Assembly (NCBI GenBank): GCA_963773655.1
Contig: CAVZBX010000001.1
Span: 806,001 to 870,000, forward strand
Length of the DNA: 64,000 bases
Source: DASSQJ01 sp963773655
GTDB lineage: Bacteria > Actinomycetota > Actinomycetes > Actinomycetales > Dermatophilaceae
Direction: 5' to 3'
Shown: one piece after another, positions 1 to 10,157 of the stretch
Position numbering within the stretch: position 1 is the stretch's first letter
How the letters are laid out: every line of letters starts with the position of its first letter
Made by a program: the position numbers and the translations under genes
The notes under the pieces: model-generated
Told to the model about the DNA's origin: nothing
Databases searched by the model: none
The model's input: the letters and a program-made list of their open reading frames with translations, nothing else

Positions 1-3
1 GAC

Positions 4-648
4 ATGAACGCAGACATCACCGGCCGGCTGCACCAGCCCGCCCCGCGCAGCCGCTACATCATGCCGCAGTTCGAGGAGCGCACCTCCTACGGCATGAAGC
101 GGCTCGACCCGTACACCAAGCTCTTCGAGGACCGGATCATCTTCCTCGGCGTCCAGGTCGACGACGCCTCCGCCGACGACGTCATCGCCCAGCTGATCGT
201 GCTGGAGTCGCAGGACCCCGACCGCGACATCCTCATGTACATCAACAGCCCGGGTGGCTCGTTCACGGCGATGACGGCGATCTACGACACGATGCAGTAC
301 GTCCGCCCCGACGTGCAGACCTACTGCATCGGGCAGGCCGCCTCCGCCGCGGCGGTGCTCCTCGGCGCGGGGGCCCCGGGCAAGCGCTTCGCGCTGCCGA
401 ACGCGCGCGTGCTCATCCACCAGCCGGCCATCGAGGGCACCGGTGGGATGGCGTCCGACCTCGAGATCCACGCCAACGAGATCATCCGGATGCGCGAGTG
501 GCTCGAGGAGACGATCGCCAAGCACAGCAGTCGCTCGCTCGAGGAGGTCCGCAAGGACATCGAGCGCGACAAGATCCTCTCCGCCGAGGGGGCCCGCGAG
601 TACGGGCTCATCGACGAGGTGCTCGCCTCGCGCAAGGCCTCGGCCTGA
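4..648 (+). CDS. clpP2: ATP-dependent Clp protease proteolytic subunit (ClpP2)
   Basis: Serine peptidase that forms the double-ring barrel in which ClpX- or ClpC-unfolded substrates are degraded in the cytoplasm. The 214-residue protein carries the complete triad: Ser114 in GQAASAAAV, His139 in LIHQPA and an Asp near 185 in the VRKDIERD stretch. Actinobacteria normally have two paired paralogues, clpP1-clpP2; this copy lies directly before clpX, the usual place of clpP2, so clpP1 should lie just outside the left edge. The assignment of paralogue number rests on that position. The ATG at 4 is the first start in frame, but the window edge hides any upstream alternative. Confidence 0.93.
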   Translation: MNADITGRLHQPAPRSRYIMPQFEERTSYGMKRLDPYTKLFEDRIIFLGVQVDDASADDVIAQLIVLESQDPDRDILMYINSPGGSFTAMTAIYDTMQYVRPDVQTYCIGQAASAAAVLLGAGAPGKRFALPNARVLIHQPAIEGTGGMASDLEIHANEIIRMREWLEETIAKHSSRSLEEVRKDIERDKILSAEGAREYGLIDEVLASRKASA

Positions 649-674
649 CCGTTCCACCCGCCGGGACCGACGGT

Positions 675-700
675 GCCGCCCGTTCCCGCGAACGGGCGGC
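675..700 (+). terminator. GC-rich hairpin between clpP2 and clpX
   Basis: Perfect 11-bp inverted repeat (675-685 with 690-700, arms gccgcccgttc/gaacgggcggc) around a 4-nt loop, 27 nt after the clpP2 stop. No T-run follows, as is common for actinobacterial terminators. It probably ends or attenuates the clpP transcript before clpX. Confidence 0.6.
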
Positions 701-870
701 GTCGTCGTGCCGGGGCCGGCGACCACGTCACCGACCGCGCTCCGGCCGCTCGTTGCGCTGACAGCGGACAGACGCGACTCGCCGCGCCCGGGCGGGCTTG
801 AATGGATGCGGCCGGACCCGGCGGCAGGTAGCGTCGGGGCCGTTGTCCCAGCCGAGGGAAGGGTGCACCC

Positions 871-2158
<1,288 letters not shown>

Positions 2159-2206
2159 CCCGCCGGCTCGGCCCCGCCACACCGGGGGCCACGGGCGGCC
2201 GCGCCG

Positions 2207-2740
2207 TCAGCGGCGGCGACGCAGCCCGGGCTGGACGACGCCGCGCAGCACCCAGAGCAGGGCCGCGAGTCCCACGACCGCCGCCGGCACCAGCCACGCC
2301 GCCCACTCCACCGGCGTCCCGCTCGCCAGGCCACCCACGATCCCGGCGACGACCGCCACCGACCCCAGCGCCGCGAACGCGGTCACCGTCCGGTTGGCCG
2401 TGTCCCGGGGCAGGCCCGCCCGCGGCGGCCAGGCCGCCAGCAGCGTCAGGGCGAGGTGGGTCGCGAGGACGGCGAGGGCCACGAGGACGGCGGTCGCCCA
2501 GTCGACCCCGGTGCGGGTGACGTCGACGGCCATCGCGTACGACCCGACCTGGGCGAGGACGAGCCCGTGCGGGGCCCAGCCCTCGGGCACGAACGCACCC
2601 CGGACGGTGAGGACGAGGAGCAGCGGCACGACGACGAGGAGGATGTCCGGGCTGCTCACCGCGACGACGAGGGTGATGAGCACGTCGGCCGTCACCACCA
2701 CGGCCAGGGCCAGGCGCCGCCACCGGGTCGCGAGGGTCAC
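2207..2740 (-). CDS. small membrane protein of the MoxR/DUF58 operon
   Basis: About 177 residues with a run of hydrophobic segments (for example near ALAVVVTADVLITLVVAV and ALAVLATHLALTLLAAW) and an Arg-rich C-terminus, so an integral membrane protein with four or five helices. I recognise no family. The GTG at 2740 overlaps the end of the DUF58 gene by 4 bp, making it the last gene of the five-gene minus-strand operon. By position it may anchor or assist the MoxR-DUF58 pair, but no motif shows this. Its end faces clpX with under 50 bp between. Confidence 0.7.
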   Translation of the reverse strand: MTLATRWRRLALAVVVTADVLITLVVAVSSPDILLVVVPLLLVLTVRGAFVPEGWAPHGLVLAQVGSYAMAVDVTRTGVDWATAVLVALAVLATHLALTLLAAWPPRAGLPRDTANRTVTAFAALGSVAVVAGIVGGLASGTPVEWAAWLVPAAVVGLAALLWVLRGVVQPGLRRRR

Positions 2741-4076
2741 CGGACCACCGCCGTGCCGGTCCGGCTGCGGCGGCCGAGCGCCCGCAGCACCGCGTCGAGC
2801 GAGCCCGGGCCCACCCAGCGGACGACGGGCACGCCGGCGGCCTCGCAGCGGGCCTGCTCGACGGCCCGCTCCGCGAGGCGCATCCGCCAGGCGACCCGGG
2901 CCGTGTCCGCGCGCAGCTTGGGGGCGAGGGCGGCGAGCAGCTCGGCGGGCGGGTCGCGGTCGAGCAGCGCCTCGGGCAGGGTGTCGATGACGATGACGTG
3001 GTGCCCGGTCCGAGCCAGGTGGATGGCGTGCCCGAGCACGTCGCGCTCGAGCACGGGGGAGAGGACGACGACGACGGCACCGGGGCGCAGGGTCCGGGCG
3101 AGGCGGGCGCGCAGCGACCGCACCCGTCGCACCGTCCCGGCGCCCGGCTCGGTGAGGGCGAGCGCGGCGAGCAGCCGACCCAGCTGCTGCCGGCCCCCGA
3201 TGGCGGGCACCTCGCGGGCCGTCGCCCCGTGCACGCTGAGCCCCACGCGGTCGCCGGCCCGCAGGTAGTGCGCGGCGAGCGCCCCCGCCACGGCGACGGC
3301 GAGGTCGACGCTGCCGCGGGCCCGGCCGGACGGGTCGTGCGGCCCCCGGACGTCGGACGAGGCGTCGAGGAGGAGCCGGACCTCGGTGTCGTGGTCGGCG
3401 TAGGTGGTCGTGACGTGGAGGGAACCGGTGCGCAGCGAGACCGGCCAGTGGATGCGGCGCAGGCGGTCCCCGGTCTGGAACGGCCGGATGTCCGCGAGCT
3501 CGCTGCCCTCGCCGGGCCGGGTCGAGCGGTGGCTGCCGACGAGGCCGACGGGGTGGGGGAGCGGGGCGCTCGACGAGAACACGTCCGGCTGCGGGAGCGC
3601 GGCCACGTCGGCGGTGAGCGTCTCCTCCGGCTGCCACACCCATGCGGCGAGGTCGCCGTACGCGGCCACCTGGGCCGGCCCCAGTCGCCGGAGACCCCAC
3701 CGCTCGAGCACCCCGTCGACGGCGACCGCGACGTGGGCGGCTCCCCCCGCCGCGGCGGCGACGTGGCCGTGCGAGGGCGAGGTGGTGACGCCGTCGTCCG
3801 AGGGCAGGATGGCGACCAGGTCGCGCAGCCCGGGCACGGCGTCGACGTCGACCTGCCACGACAGCCGCGCCCCGACGGCCGCCACCGGCGTGGGGGTGCG
3901 GGCGGAGACCCGTGGCCGGCGGGTGGGCCGGGTCAGCGCCGCCCACACCGTGGCCGCGAGGAGCGGGGCGGCCACGACGGCGAGGCCACCACGACCCGAC
4001 ACCGCGGCGACGACGGCGGCGGCGACGCCCACGACCACCGCACGGGTGAGCGACGGGGTCGGCTGCCAGGCCCCGC

Positions 4077-4080
<4 letters not shown>
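2737..4080 (-). CDS. DUF58 domain-containing protein
   Basis: 447-residue protein with two N-terminal hydrophobic segments, a variable middle, and the DUF58 core. That core has the conserved GSE...DIRPFQTGDRLRRIHW stretch (about residues 200-220), followed by a von Willebrand A-like fold with the Asp-x-Ser motif DASSD. DUF58 proteins are encoded beside MoxR AAA+ ATPases and are thought to be clients or partners in a membrane-linked chaperone function. The start is GTG at 4080, overlapping the moxR stop as GTGA. Function in this organism is unknown beyond the association. Confidence 0.88.
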
Positions 4081-5039
<959 letters not shown>

Positions 5040-5079
5040 CGGTCTCCTCCGGGTCGGGGTGGGTCGGGGGTCGGCCCCG

Positions 5080-5496
5080 TCAGGGGCGGTCGAGCTCGGC
5101 GAGGAGCTGGTCCACCTCGGGCACCGTGAGTCGGCGGGGCGGCCCCGCGAGGTAGTCGGCGAGCGGGGTGCCGGGGGGCGGTGCCGTGCGATGGCCACCG
5201 GCGACCTGCCGGAACCACCGCTGCAGCCGGGCCGGGCTGTCGGTGTCGCGGCCGTCGGGGTCGAGCAGGGCCGCGAGCGCGCCCATCCGGCCCTCGTAGT
5301 CGACGGCCGCGTGGGGCCGCTCCCCCCAGGCCCAGTCGGGCCGGTCGGGGCGGGTGGCCTCGAGCAGGCGGTAGGCGGCGACGGCGAGCACCACCGCACC
5401 CGCGGCGGCCAGCACCACCGGCCCACGCACGACGGCGAGCACGACGACGAGTGCCGCCCCGGCGCCGAGCAGCAGGCGGCGCCGTCGCTCACCCAC
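5080..5496 (-). CDS. small membrane protein upstream of MoxR
   Basis: 138 residues: a basic N-terminus (GERRRRLLL), two adjacent hydrophobic helices (AALVVVLAVVRGPVVLAAAGAVVLAVAAYRL), then a soluble part rich in Arg and Asp. It starts at GTG 5496, overlapping the DUF4129 stop by 8 bp, and ends about 40 bp before moxR. I recognise no named family. Membership of the operon is clear from spacing. Confidence 0.72.
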   Translation of the reverse strand: MGERRRRLLLGAGAALVVVLAVVRGPVVLAAAGAVVLAVAAYRLLEATRPDRPDWAWGERPHAAVDYEGRMGALAALLDPDGRDTDSPARLQRWFRQVAGGHRTAPPPGTPLADYLAGPPRRLTVPEVDQLLAELDRP

Positions 5497-6238
5497 CGGC
5501 GGGCTCCGGGGTGTCGGCCAGCCCCAGCTGGCGCTCGAGGGCGGCGTCGACGCGTCGGTGCGCCTCCTCGGCGCGACGCCGGTCGGACTCGCCGAGGTCG
5601 TGCGGGCTGTAGCGGGCCTCCCGGAACAGCGCGGCCAGCTCCTCGAGGGTGTCGGCGGGGACGTCGTGGCTGCGGAGGGTGGCGAGCACGACCTCGGTGG
5701 ACGTGCGCGACCGCATGAGCGGGACGCCGGCGATGGCGATGCTCGCCTCGAGCCGGGCCCAGGCCGCGATGATGCCCTCGCGCGGCGTGCCCGAGCCGAG
5801 GGCGGCGAGCCGCTCGGACTGGTCGGCGAGCACGGCGGCGGGGACGACGTCGGCGGTGCCGGTGTCCTCCTCGGGCGGCAGTCGGCGGGCCCGCCAGGCC
5901 CGCAGCAGCGCGCGGACGAGCACCACGGCCAGCAGCGTCGCGGCCGCGGCGAGCACCAGCACGAGCACCCAGCCGAGCACGTCGGCGAGCCGGTCGTCGA
6001 CCCAGGCCGGGCTGTAGCTGATCTCCCAGCCGAGCACCGCCAGCGGGTGGTTGACCACGCCCTCGTCCGGCGGGCTGACCACGGTCTCGGCACCCCCCTG
6101 CAGACCCGGGAGCCCGCGCACCGGCCGGGGTGCCGCCGCCGCCCACACGAGGACCACGCCCACGACCGCGGCGGTGGCCACCAGGAGGATGCGGCCGCGC
6201 GAGGGGGCGCGGGCGGGCACGCGGGAGGACACCGCCAC
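5489..6238 (-). CDS. DUF4129 domain-containing membrane protein
   Basis: 249 residues. One N-terminal helix (ILLVATAAVVGVVLVW), an extracytoplasmic stretch, a second helix (VLGWVLVLVLAAAATLLAVVLV), then the cytoplasmic DUF4129 domain with the AWARLEASIAIAGVP and EELAALFREARYS segments. DUF4129 proteins sit in MoxR/DUF58 operons and are often fused to transglutaminase-like domains; no transglutaminase is present here. First gene of the operon. I chose GTG 6238; GTG 6232 is an alternative. Confidence 0.8.
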   Translation of the reverse strand: MAVSSRVPARAPSRGRILLVATAAVVGVVLVWAAAAPRPVRGLPGLQGGAETVVSPPDEGVVNHPLAVLGWEISYSPAWVDDRLADVLGWVLVLVLAAAATLLAVVLVRALLRAWRARRLPPEEDTGTADVVPAAVLADQSERLAALGSGTPREGIIAAWARLEASIAIAGVPLMRSRTSTEVVLATLRSHDVPADTLEELAALFREARYSPHDLGESDRRRAEEAHRRVDAALERQLGLADTPEPAGG

Positions 6239-6291
6239 ATCCAAGCAGACCGGTGCTGGCGCCAGCGCCCGTCGGTGGTAACGATTGGGGC

Positions 6292-6969
6292 GTGACGACG
6301 ACCTTCCGGCTGCGGGCCGGCGACACCGGTCCGGTGCAGCAGTCACCGGTCACGTGCGGCTCGGCGTGCCTCACCGTGGCGCGGATGCTCGTGGACCCCG
6401 CCTTCGCGTCGTGGGTCCGCACCGGGCGGCCGCAGCCGCCCGGCACGCCGGGTGGCGCGGACGCCGCCGAGCGCTTCGCGGCGTACGAGCGGGTCGTCAT
6501 GCACCGCACCAACAGCCTGTTCGCGGGCGGCCGCCGACTCAACGCCCCCTGGCCGCGCGCCCTCGGCACCCCGCCGTGGGGCGCGAAGGCCGAGCTCGAG
6601 TTCGGGGCGGCCCGGCTGGGCACCCGCTACACCGTCGACCTGTGGCGCCACGAGTCGGCCACCGGGCTGCGCGAGGACTTCGACGGCCTCGTCGCCGTCG
6701 TCGCCGACGGGGAGCCGGCCCTGCTCTACCTCGGCAACGCCGTCGCCCCGCGCCACGTCGTCCTCGTCCTGCCCGGCGACGGCGAGGGCACGCTGGGCGT
6801 CTACGACCCGGGCACCGGACGGGTCAGCCACCTGCGCCGCGACACCGTCGTCGAGCGGAGGATGCGGCTCAGCGGCTGGGACGTGCCGTGGATGGCGGTG
6901 CGCCCCACCGGCCTGCGCACCGTTCGCGACCGGGCCTACGTCACCGCGCCCGGCGCCGCCCCCGCCTGA
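6292..6969 (+). CDS. peptidase C39-like family protein
   Basis: 225-residue soluble protein. A QQSPVTCGSACL motif near residue 13 supplies a candidate nucleophilic Cys with the Gln before it, and a C-terminal PRHVVLVLPG...VYDPGTG supplies the His and Asp of a papain-like (C39-type) fold. No signal peptide, membrane helix or ABC domain is present, so it is a stand-alone domain, not a bacteriocin exporter. The start is GTG 6292, leaving a 53-bp divergent gap to the MoxR operon. Substrate unknown; catalysis is inferred from motif geometry only. Confidence 0.65.
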   Translation: MTTTFRLRAGDTGPVQQSPVTCGSACLTVARMLVDPAFASWVRTGRPQPPGTPGGADAAERFAAYERVVMHRTNSLFAGGRRLNAPWPRALGTPPWGAKAELEFGAARLGTRYTVDLWRHESATGLREDFDGLVAVVADGEPALLYLGNAVAPRHVVLVLPGDGEGTLGVYDPGTGRVSHLRRDTVVERRMRLSGWDVPWMAVRPTGLRTVRDRAYVTAPGAAPA

Positions 6970-6973
6970 GCGC

Positions 6974-7624
6974 TCACTCCCGGGTGCCGTGGGCCTCCAG
7001 GTAGGCGAGCACGGCGAGCACCCGGCGGTGGCCGTCGTCGTCCGGCACGAGGTCGAGCTTGGCGAGGATGCTGCTGACGTGGGTCTCGACGGTGCGCTCG
7101 GTCAGCCACAGCCGGCGGCTGATCCCGAGGTTGGTGCGGCCCTCGGCCATCAGCCGGAGGACCTCGAGCTCTCGCGGGGTGAGTGCGGCCAGGGCCGACT
7201 CCGAGCGGGCGGCGACGAGCCGGCCGACCACCTCGGGGTCGAGCGCCGAGCCACCGGCGGCCACCCGCTCGATCGTGGCGAGGAAGTCCTCGACGTCCAG
7301 CACCCGGTCCTTGAGCAGGTACCCGAACGCCCCCTGCGCGACGAGGGCGAGCGAGTGCCGCGTCTCGACGTGGGCGGAGAGCAGCAGGACGGGCAGGCCC
7401 GGGTGCCTGGCCCGGATGAGCGCGGCGGCCCGGGCCCCGTCGTCGGTGCGGTCCGGCGGCATCCGGATGTCGATGACCGCGAGGTCGGGGACGGTGGCGT
7501 CGACGAGCTCGACCAGGGTCGTGGCGTCCCCGGCGGTGCCGAGCACCTCGTAGCCGCTGGAGGTGAGCAGCGCGGCCACGCCCTCACGGAAGAGTGCGGA
7601 GTCCTCGCCGATCACGACCCGCAC
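6974..7624 (-). CDS. NarL/LuxR-type response regulator
   Basis: 216 residues. N-terminal receiver with acidic pair Glu7/Asp8, phospho-acceptor Asp52 (AVIDIRMP) and a Lys in LLKDR; C-terminal LuxR helix-turn-helix (ALTPRELEVLRLMAEG, TERTVETHVSSIL). It starts with GTG at 7624, inside the last 13 bp of the histidine kinase gene, so the two are translationally coupled. Target genes cannot be read from the sequence. Confidence 0.94.
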   Translation of the reverse strand: MRVVIGEDSALFREGVAALLTSSGYEVLGTAGDATTLVELVDATVPDLAVIDIRMPPDRTDDGARAAALIRARHPGLPVLLLSAHVETRHSLALVAQGAFGYLLKDRVLDVEDFLATIERVAAGGSALDPEVVGRLVAARSESALAALTPRELEVLRLMAEGRTNLGISRRLWLTERTVETHVSSILAKLDLVPDDDGHRRVLAVLAYLEAHGTRE

Positions 7625-9510
7625 GGCAGCCTCGCCTCGAGCACCGTGCCGGACCCCTCCGGGCTGGTCAGGGCCATCCGGCCACCGGCCGCCCCCACCC
7701 GGTCCGCCAACCCCGCGAGGCCCGCACCGGGGAGCACCCGCGCGCCGCCGCGACCGTCGTCGGAGACGCGAAGGACCACCTCGTCCCCGTCTCGGCGCAG
7801 GCGCACCACGATGCCGGCCGCCCCCGCGTACCGCACCGCGTTCGTCACGGCCTCGGCGATGACGAAGTACGCGGTCGTCGCGACGGCGTCCGGCAGGGGC
7901 GTCCCGGGGGAGCCGTCCACGGCCTCGTCGACGTCGAGCCGCAGGGGGACGGGCGTCGACTGCGACAGGTGCGCCAGTGCCGACCGCAACCCGTCGTCGA
8001 GACTGCTCGGCCGGATGCCGTGCGCCAGCTGGCGCAGCTCGGCGACCGTGGTGGAGACCTGGGCGACGGCCGCGTCGAGCTCGCCGGAGACCTCGGCGCG
8101 GTCGGGGCCGAGGGAGCGCTGGAGCAGCCGCAGCTGGACGCCGAGGGAGACCAGCCGCTGCTGGGCGCCGTCGTGGAGGTCGCGCTCGAGCCGGCGCCGC
8201 TCCTCGTAGCCGGCGACGAGCAGCCGCTCCCGACTGCCCTCGACCTCCGACAGCGCCCTCGAGAGGTCGGCCCGCAGGCGGACCAGCTCGAGGAGGAGGG
8301 CCGCGGCGTCGGCCACCTCCCGCGCCGGCTCACGGGTGGCGGTCCTTCCGGGGTGCAGGTGGGCCACGACGACGCCGCCCAGGGTCGCCGGGGTGCCACC
8401 GGCGTCGTGGCCCGGCCCCCCCGGCCAGGTCACCGTGAGCCCCGGGTCCCGCAGCGTGGTGCGGAGCACGCCGAGCACCTCCTCCGGCGCCGCGCGACCG
8501 TCCCGCACCCGCTCCACGAGGTCGGCGACCCCCCGCAGGGCCCGCTCGCGGGCGGGGAAGACCGCCCGGGCGACGGCCGACTCCACCCGACCGCGAACGG
8601 TGCCGAGGGCGAAGGCCACCACGGCGGTCACGAGCACGGCGACGACCGAGGAGGAGCGGCCCACCACGAGGCCGGAGACGGTCGAGACGGCGAGGAACGC
8701 GAGGAGAAGCAGGGCCGCCATCCCGGCATAGGCGATCGTCGCCACCAGTGCGTCGTCGACGTCGTAGAGCCGATGGCGGAGCACGGCCACCCCGGTGGCG
8801 AGGGGCAGAGCCGCGTAGAGGACGGCGAAGGCCACGGTGACGACGACGTCGGACCCGCCGACCACGAAGTAGGTGAGCCAGGCGAGCAGGAGCGTGAGCG
8901 GCAGCCCCCAGCCGACGAGCATGAGCCACCGGACCTGCGCCCGCAGGGTGCGGTCACCCCGTCGGTACCGCTGGACGAGGGACACCGCGGCGGCCACGAG
9001 GAGCCCGAGGAAGCCGAGGAGCAGCGGCACGGCCACCACGCCGGCGAGGTCGCCACCGAGGGCGGCGAGGACCTGGAAGGTGAGGGCGACGAGCGGCAGC
9101 CCGACGACGACGGCCCGGCCGGCCCGACCGGCGGGCCGCCCGTCCGGGAACACGGCCAGCAGCAGGCCCACCGGGACGTAGAACCACATCCACGACCCGT
9201 CGAGGAAGGCGGTGAGCCGTGGCGAGGGGTCCACCGGCGGCGGGACCGACACCGCGCCGAAGAGCGCGGCCTCGACGCCCAGGGCGGCGAGGACCGGGCC
9301 GACCCAGTTGTCGGGGGCGTGGTGGTTCACGACGAGCCCCACGGCGACGGCGACCCCGCCGACCACGGCGAAGGCGCCGACGAGGAGCAGGACGCCGCCG
9401 AGCGACTGGTCCGGCTGAGCCCGGTACCGCACGGTGAGGACGACCTCCCCCGCGACCAGGGCCACCAGCAGCCCGGTGGCCGCCAGCGTCACCAGGCGAG
9501 GCCAGCGCAT
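7612..9510 (-). CDS. sensor histidine kinase (HisKA_3 type)
   Basis: 632 residues. The N-terminal half contains many hydrophobic helices and no recognisable ligand domain. A GAF-like linker region follows, then the dimerisation helix with the phospho-acceptor His in ERDLHDGAQQRL, and an HATPase_c domain (EAVTNAVRYA, DDGRGG). Its partner is the overlapping LuxR-type regulator. The ATG at 9510 lies 6 nt after a TATCCT hexamer, which favours it over the GTG 48 nt upstream. The stimulus is unknown. Confidence 0.93.
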   Translation of the reverse strand: MRWPRLVTLAATGLLVALVAGEVVLTVRYRAQPDQSLGGVLLLVGAFAVVGGVAVAVGLVVNHHAPDNWVGPVLAALGVEAALFGAVSVPPPVDPSPRLTAFLDGSWMWFYVPVGLLLAVFPDGRPAGRAGRAVVVGLPLVALTFQVLAALGGDLAGVVAVPLLLGFLGLLVAAAVSLVQRYRRGDRTLRAQVRWLMLVGWGLPLTLLLAWLTYFVVGGSDVVVTVAFAVLYAALPLATGVAVLRHRLYDVDDALVATIAYAGMAALLLLAFLAVSTVSGLVVGRSSSVVAVLVTAVVAFALGTVRGRVESAVARAVFPARERALRGVADLVERVRDGRAAPEEVLGVLRTTLRDPGLTVTWPGGPGHDAGGTPATLGGVVVAHLHPGRTATREPAREVADAAALLLELVRLRADLSRALSEVEGSRERLLVAGYEERRRLERDLHDGAQQRLVSLGVQLRLLQRSLGPDRAEVSGELDAAVAQVSTTVAELRQLAHGIRPSSLDDGLRSALAHLSQSTPVPLRLDVDEAVDGSPGTPLPDAVATTAYFVIAEAVTNAVRYAGAAGIVVRLRRDGDEVVLRVSDDGRGGARVLPGAGLAGLADRVGAAGGRMALTSPEGSGTVLEARLPCGS

Positions 9511-9516
9511 GGCCCG

Positions 9517-9522
9517 AGGATA
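9517..9522 (-). promoter_or_regulatory. -10 hexamer of leaderless histidine kinase transcript
   Basis: TATCCT on the minus strand, 6 nt before the kinase ATG. Spacing matches the other leaderless promoters in this window. Confidence 0.5.
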
Positions 9523-9680
9523 GGACCGGTGCGGGTCCCGGCGCCTCGGTGCTGCCACGGGGGTGGGGCCAGGCGGTGGCCACGATGCGCCCCGGTACCG
9601 GGCGCGGGGACCGTGGGGGACGTACCGGCGGGGCGCGCACCGAGGCGCGACCGGCCACCCCCGACGACCAGGAGGTCATC

Positions 9681-10127
9681 ATGTCCCGCACCACTCGCCT
9701 CGCCGTCTCCGGCACCGCCGCGGCCCTGGCCCTCGGGGCGCTCGGCGCCCTGGCGCCCACCGCGTCCGCCGACCCCGTCAACCGCAACACGAGCACGGCC
9801 ACGGTCACCTGCGAGGACGGGTCGAGCTACGAGATCACCGCGGTCGACCGCAGCGCCCAGTTCTCCCCGGGCCACGACCTGGCGAGCGGCGCCACCCTCG
9901 TCCCGCTCGCGTGGGGCACCGCGCACATCGAGCTCCGCAGCATCGACGACGGGTCCCTCGTCGCCGCGTTCGACGACGACTGGGGCGGGACCAAGGGCCG
10001 GTCGGTGGCCCAGCCGGGCGCGCTGGCGTGCACCGTGTCGATGGAGGGCGTCGAGGACGTTCCCGAGCTCGGGACGGTGCTGGTGAGCGTCGACATCCCG
10101 GCGACCATCGTCGTCACCCCGCGCTGA
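9681..10127 (+). CDS. small secreted protein, unknown function
   Basis: 148 residues. It has a clear Sec signal peptide (MSRTTRL, hydrophobic Ala/Leu core, cleavage after PTASA near residue 29). The mature part is small and Asp/Ser-rich with two cysteines (VTCEDG and LACTVS) that could form a disulfide. No transmembrane anchor or known domain is visible. The ATG is preceded by an aggagg ribosome site, which decides this start over upstream in-frame codons. Confidence 0.75.
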   Translation: MSRTTRLAVSGTAAALALGALGALAPTASADPVNRNTSTATVTCEDGSSYEITAVDRSAQFSPGHDLASGATLVPLAWGTAHIELRSIDDGSLVAAFDDDWGGTKGRSVAQPGALACTVSMEGVEDVPELGTVLVSVDIPATIVVTPR

Positions 10128-10157
10128 ACCGGAGTGGGAGCAGCGGGTGGCGGCGGG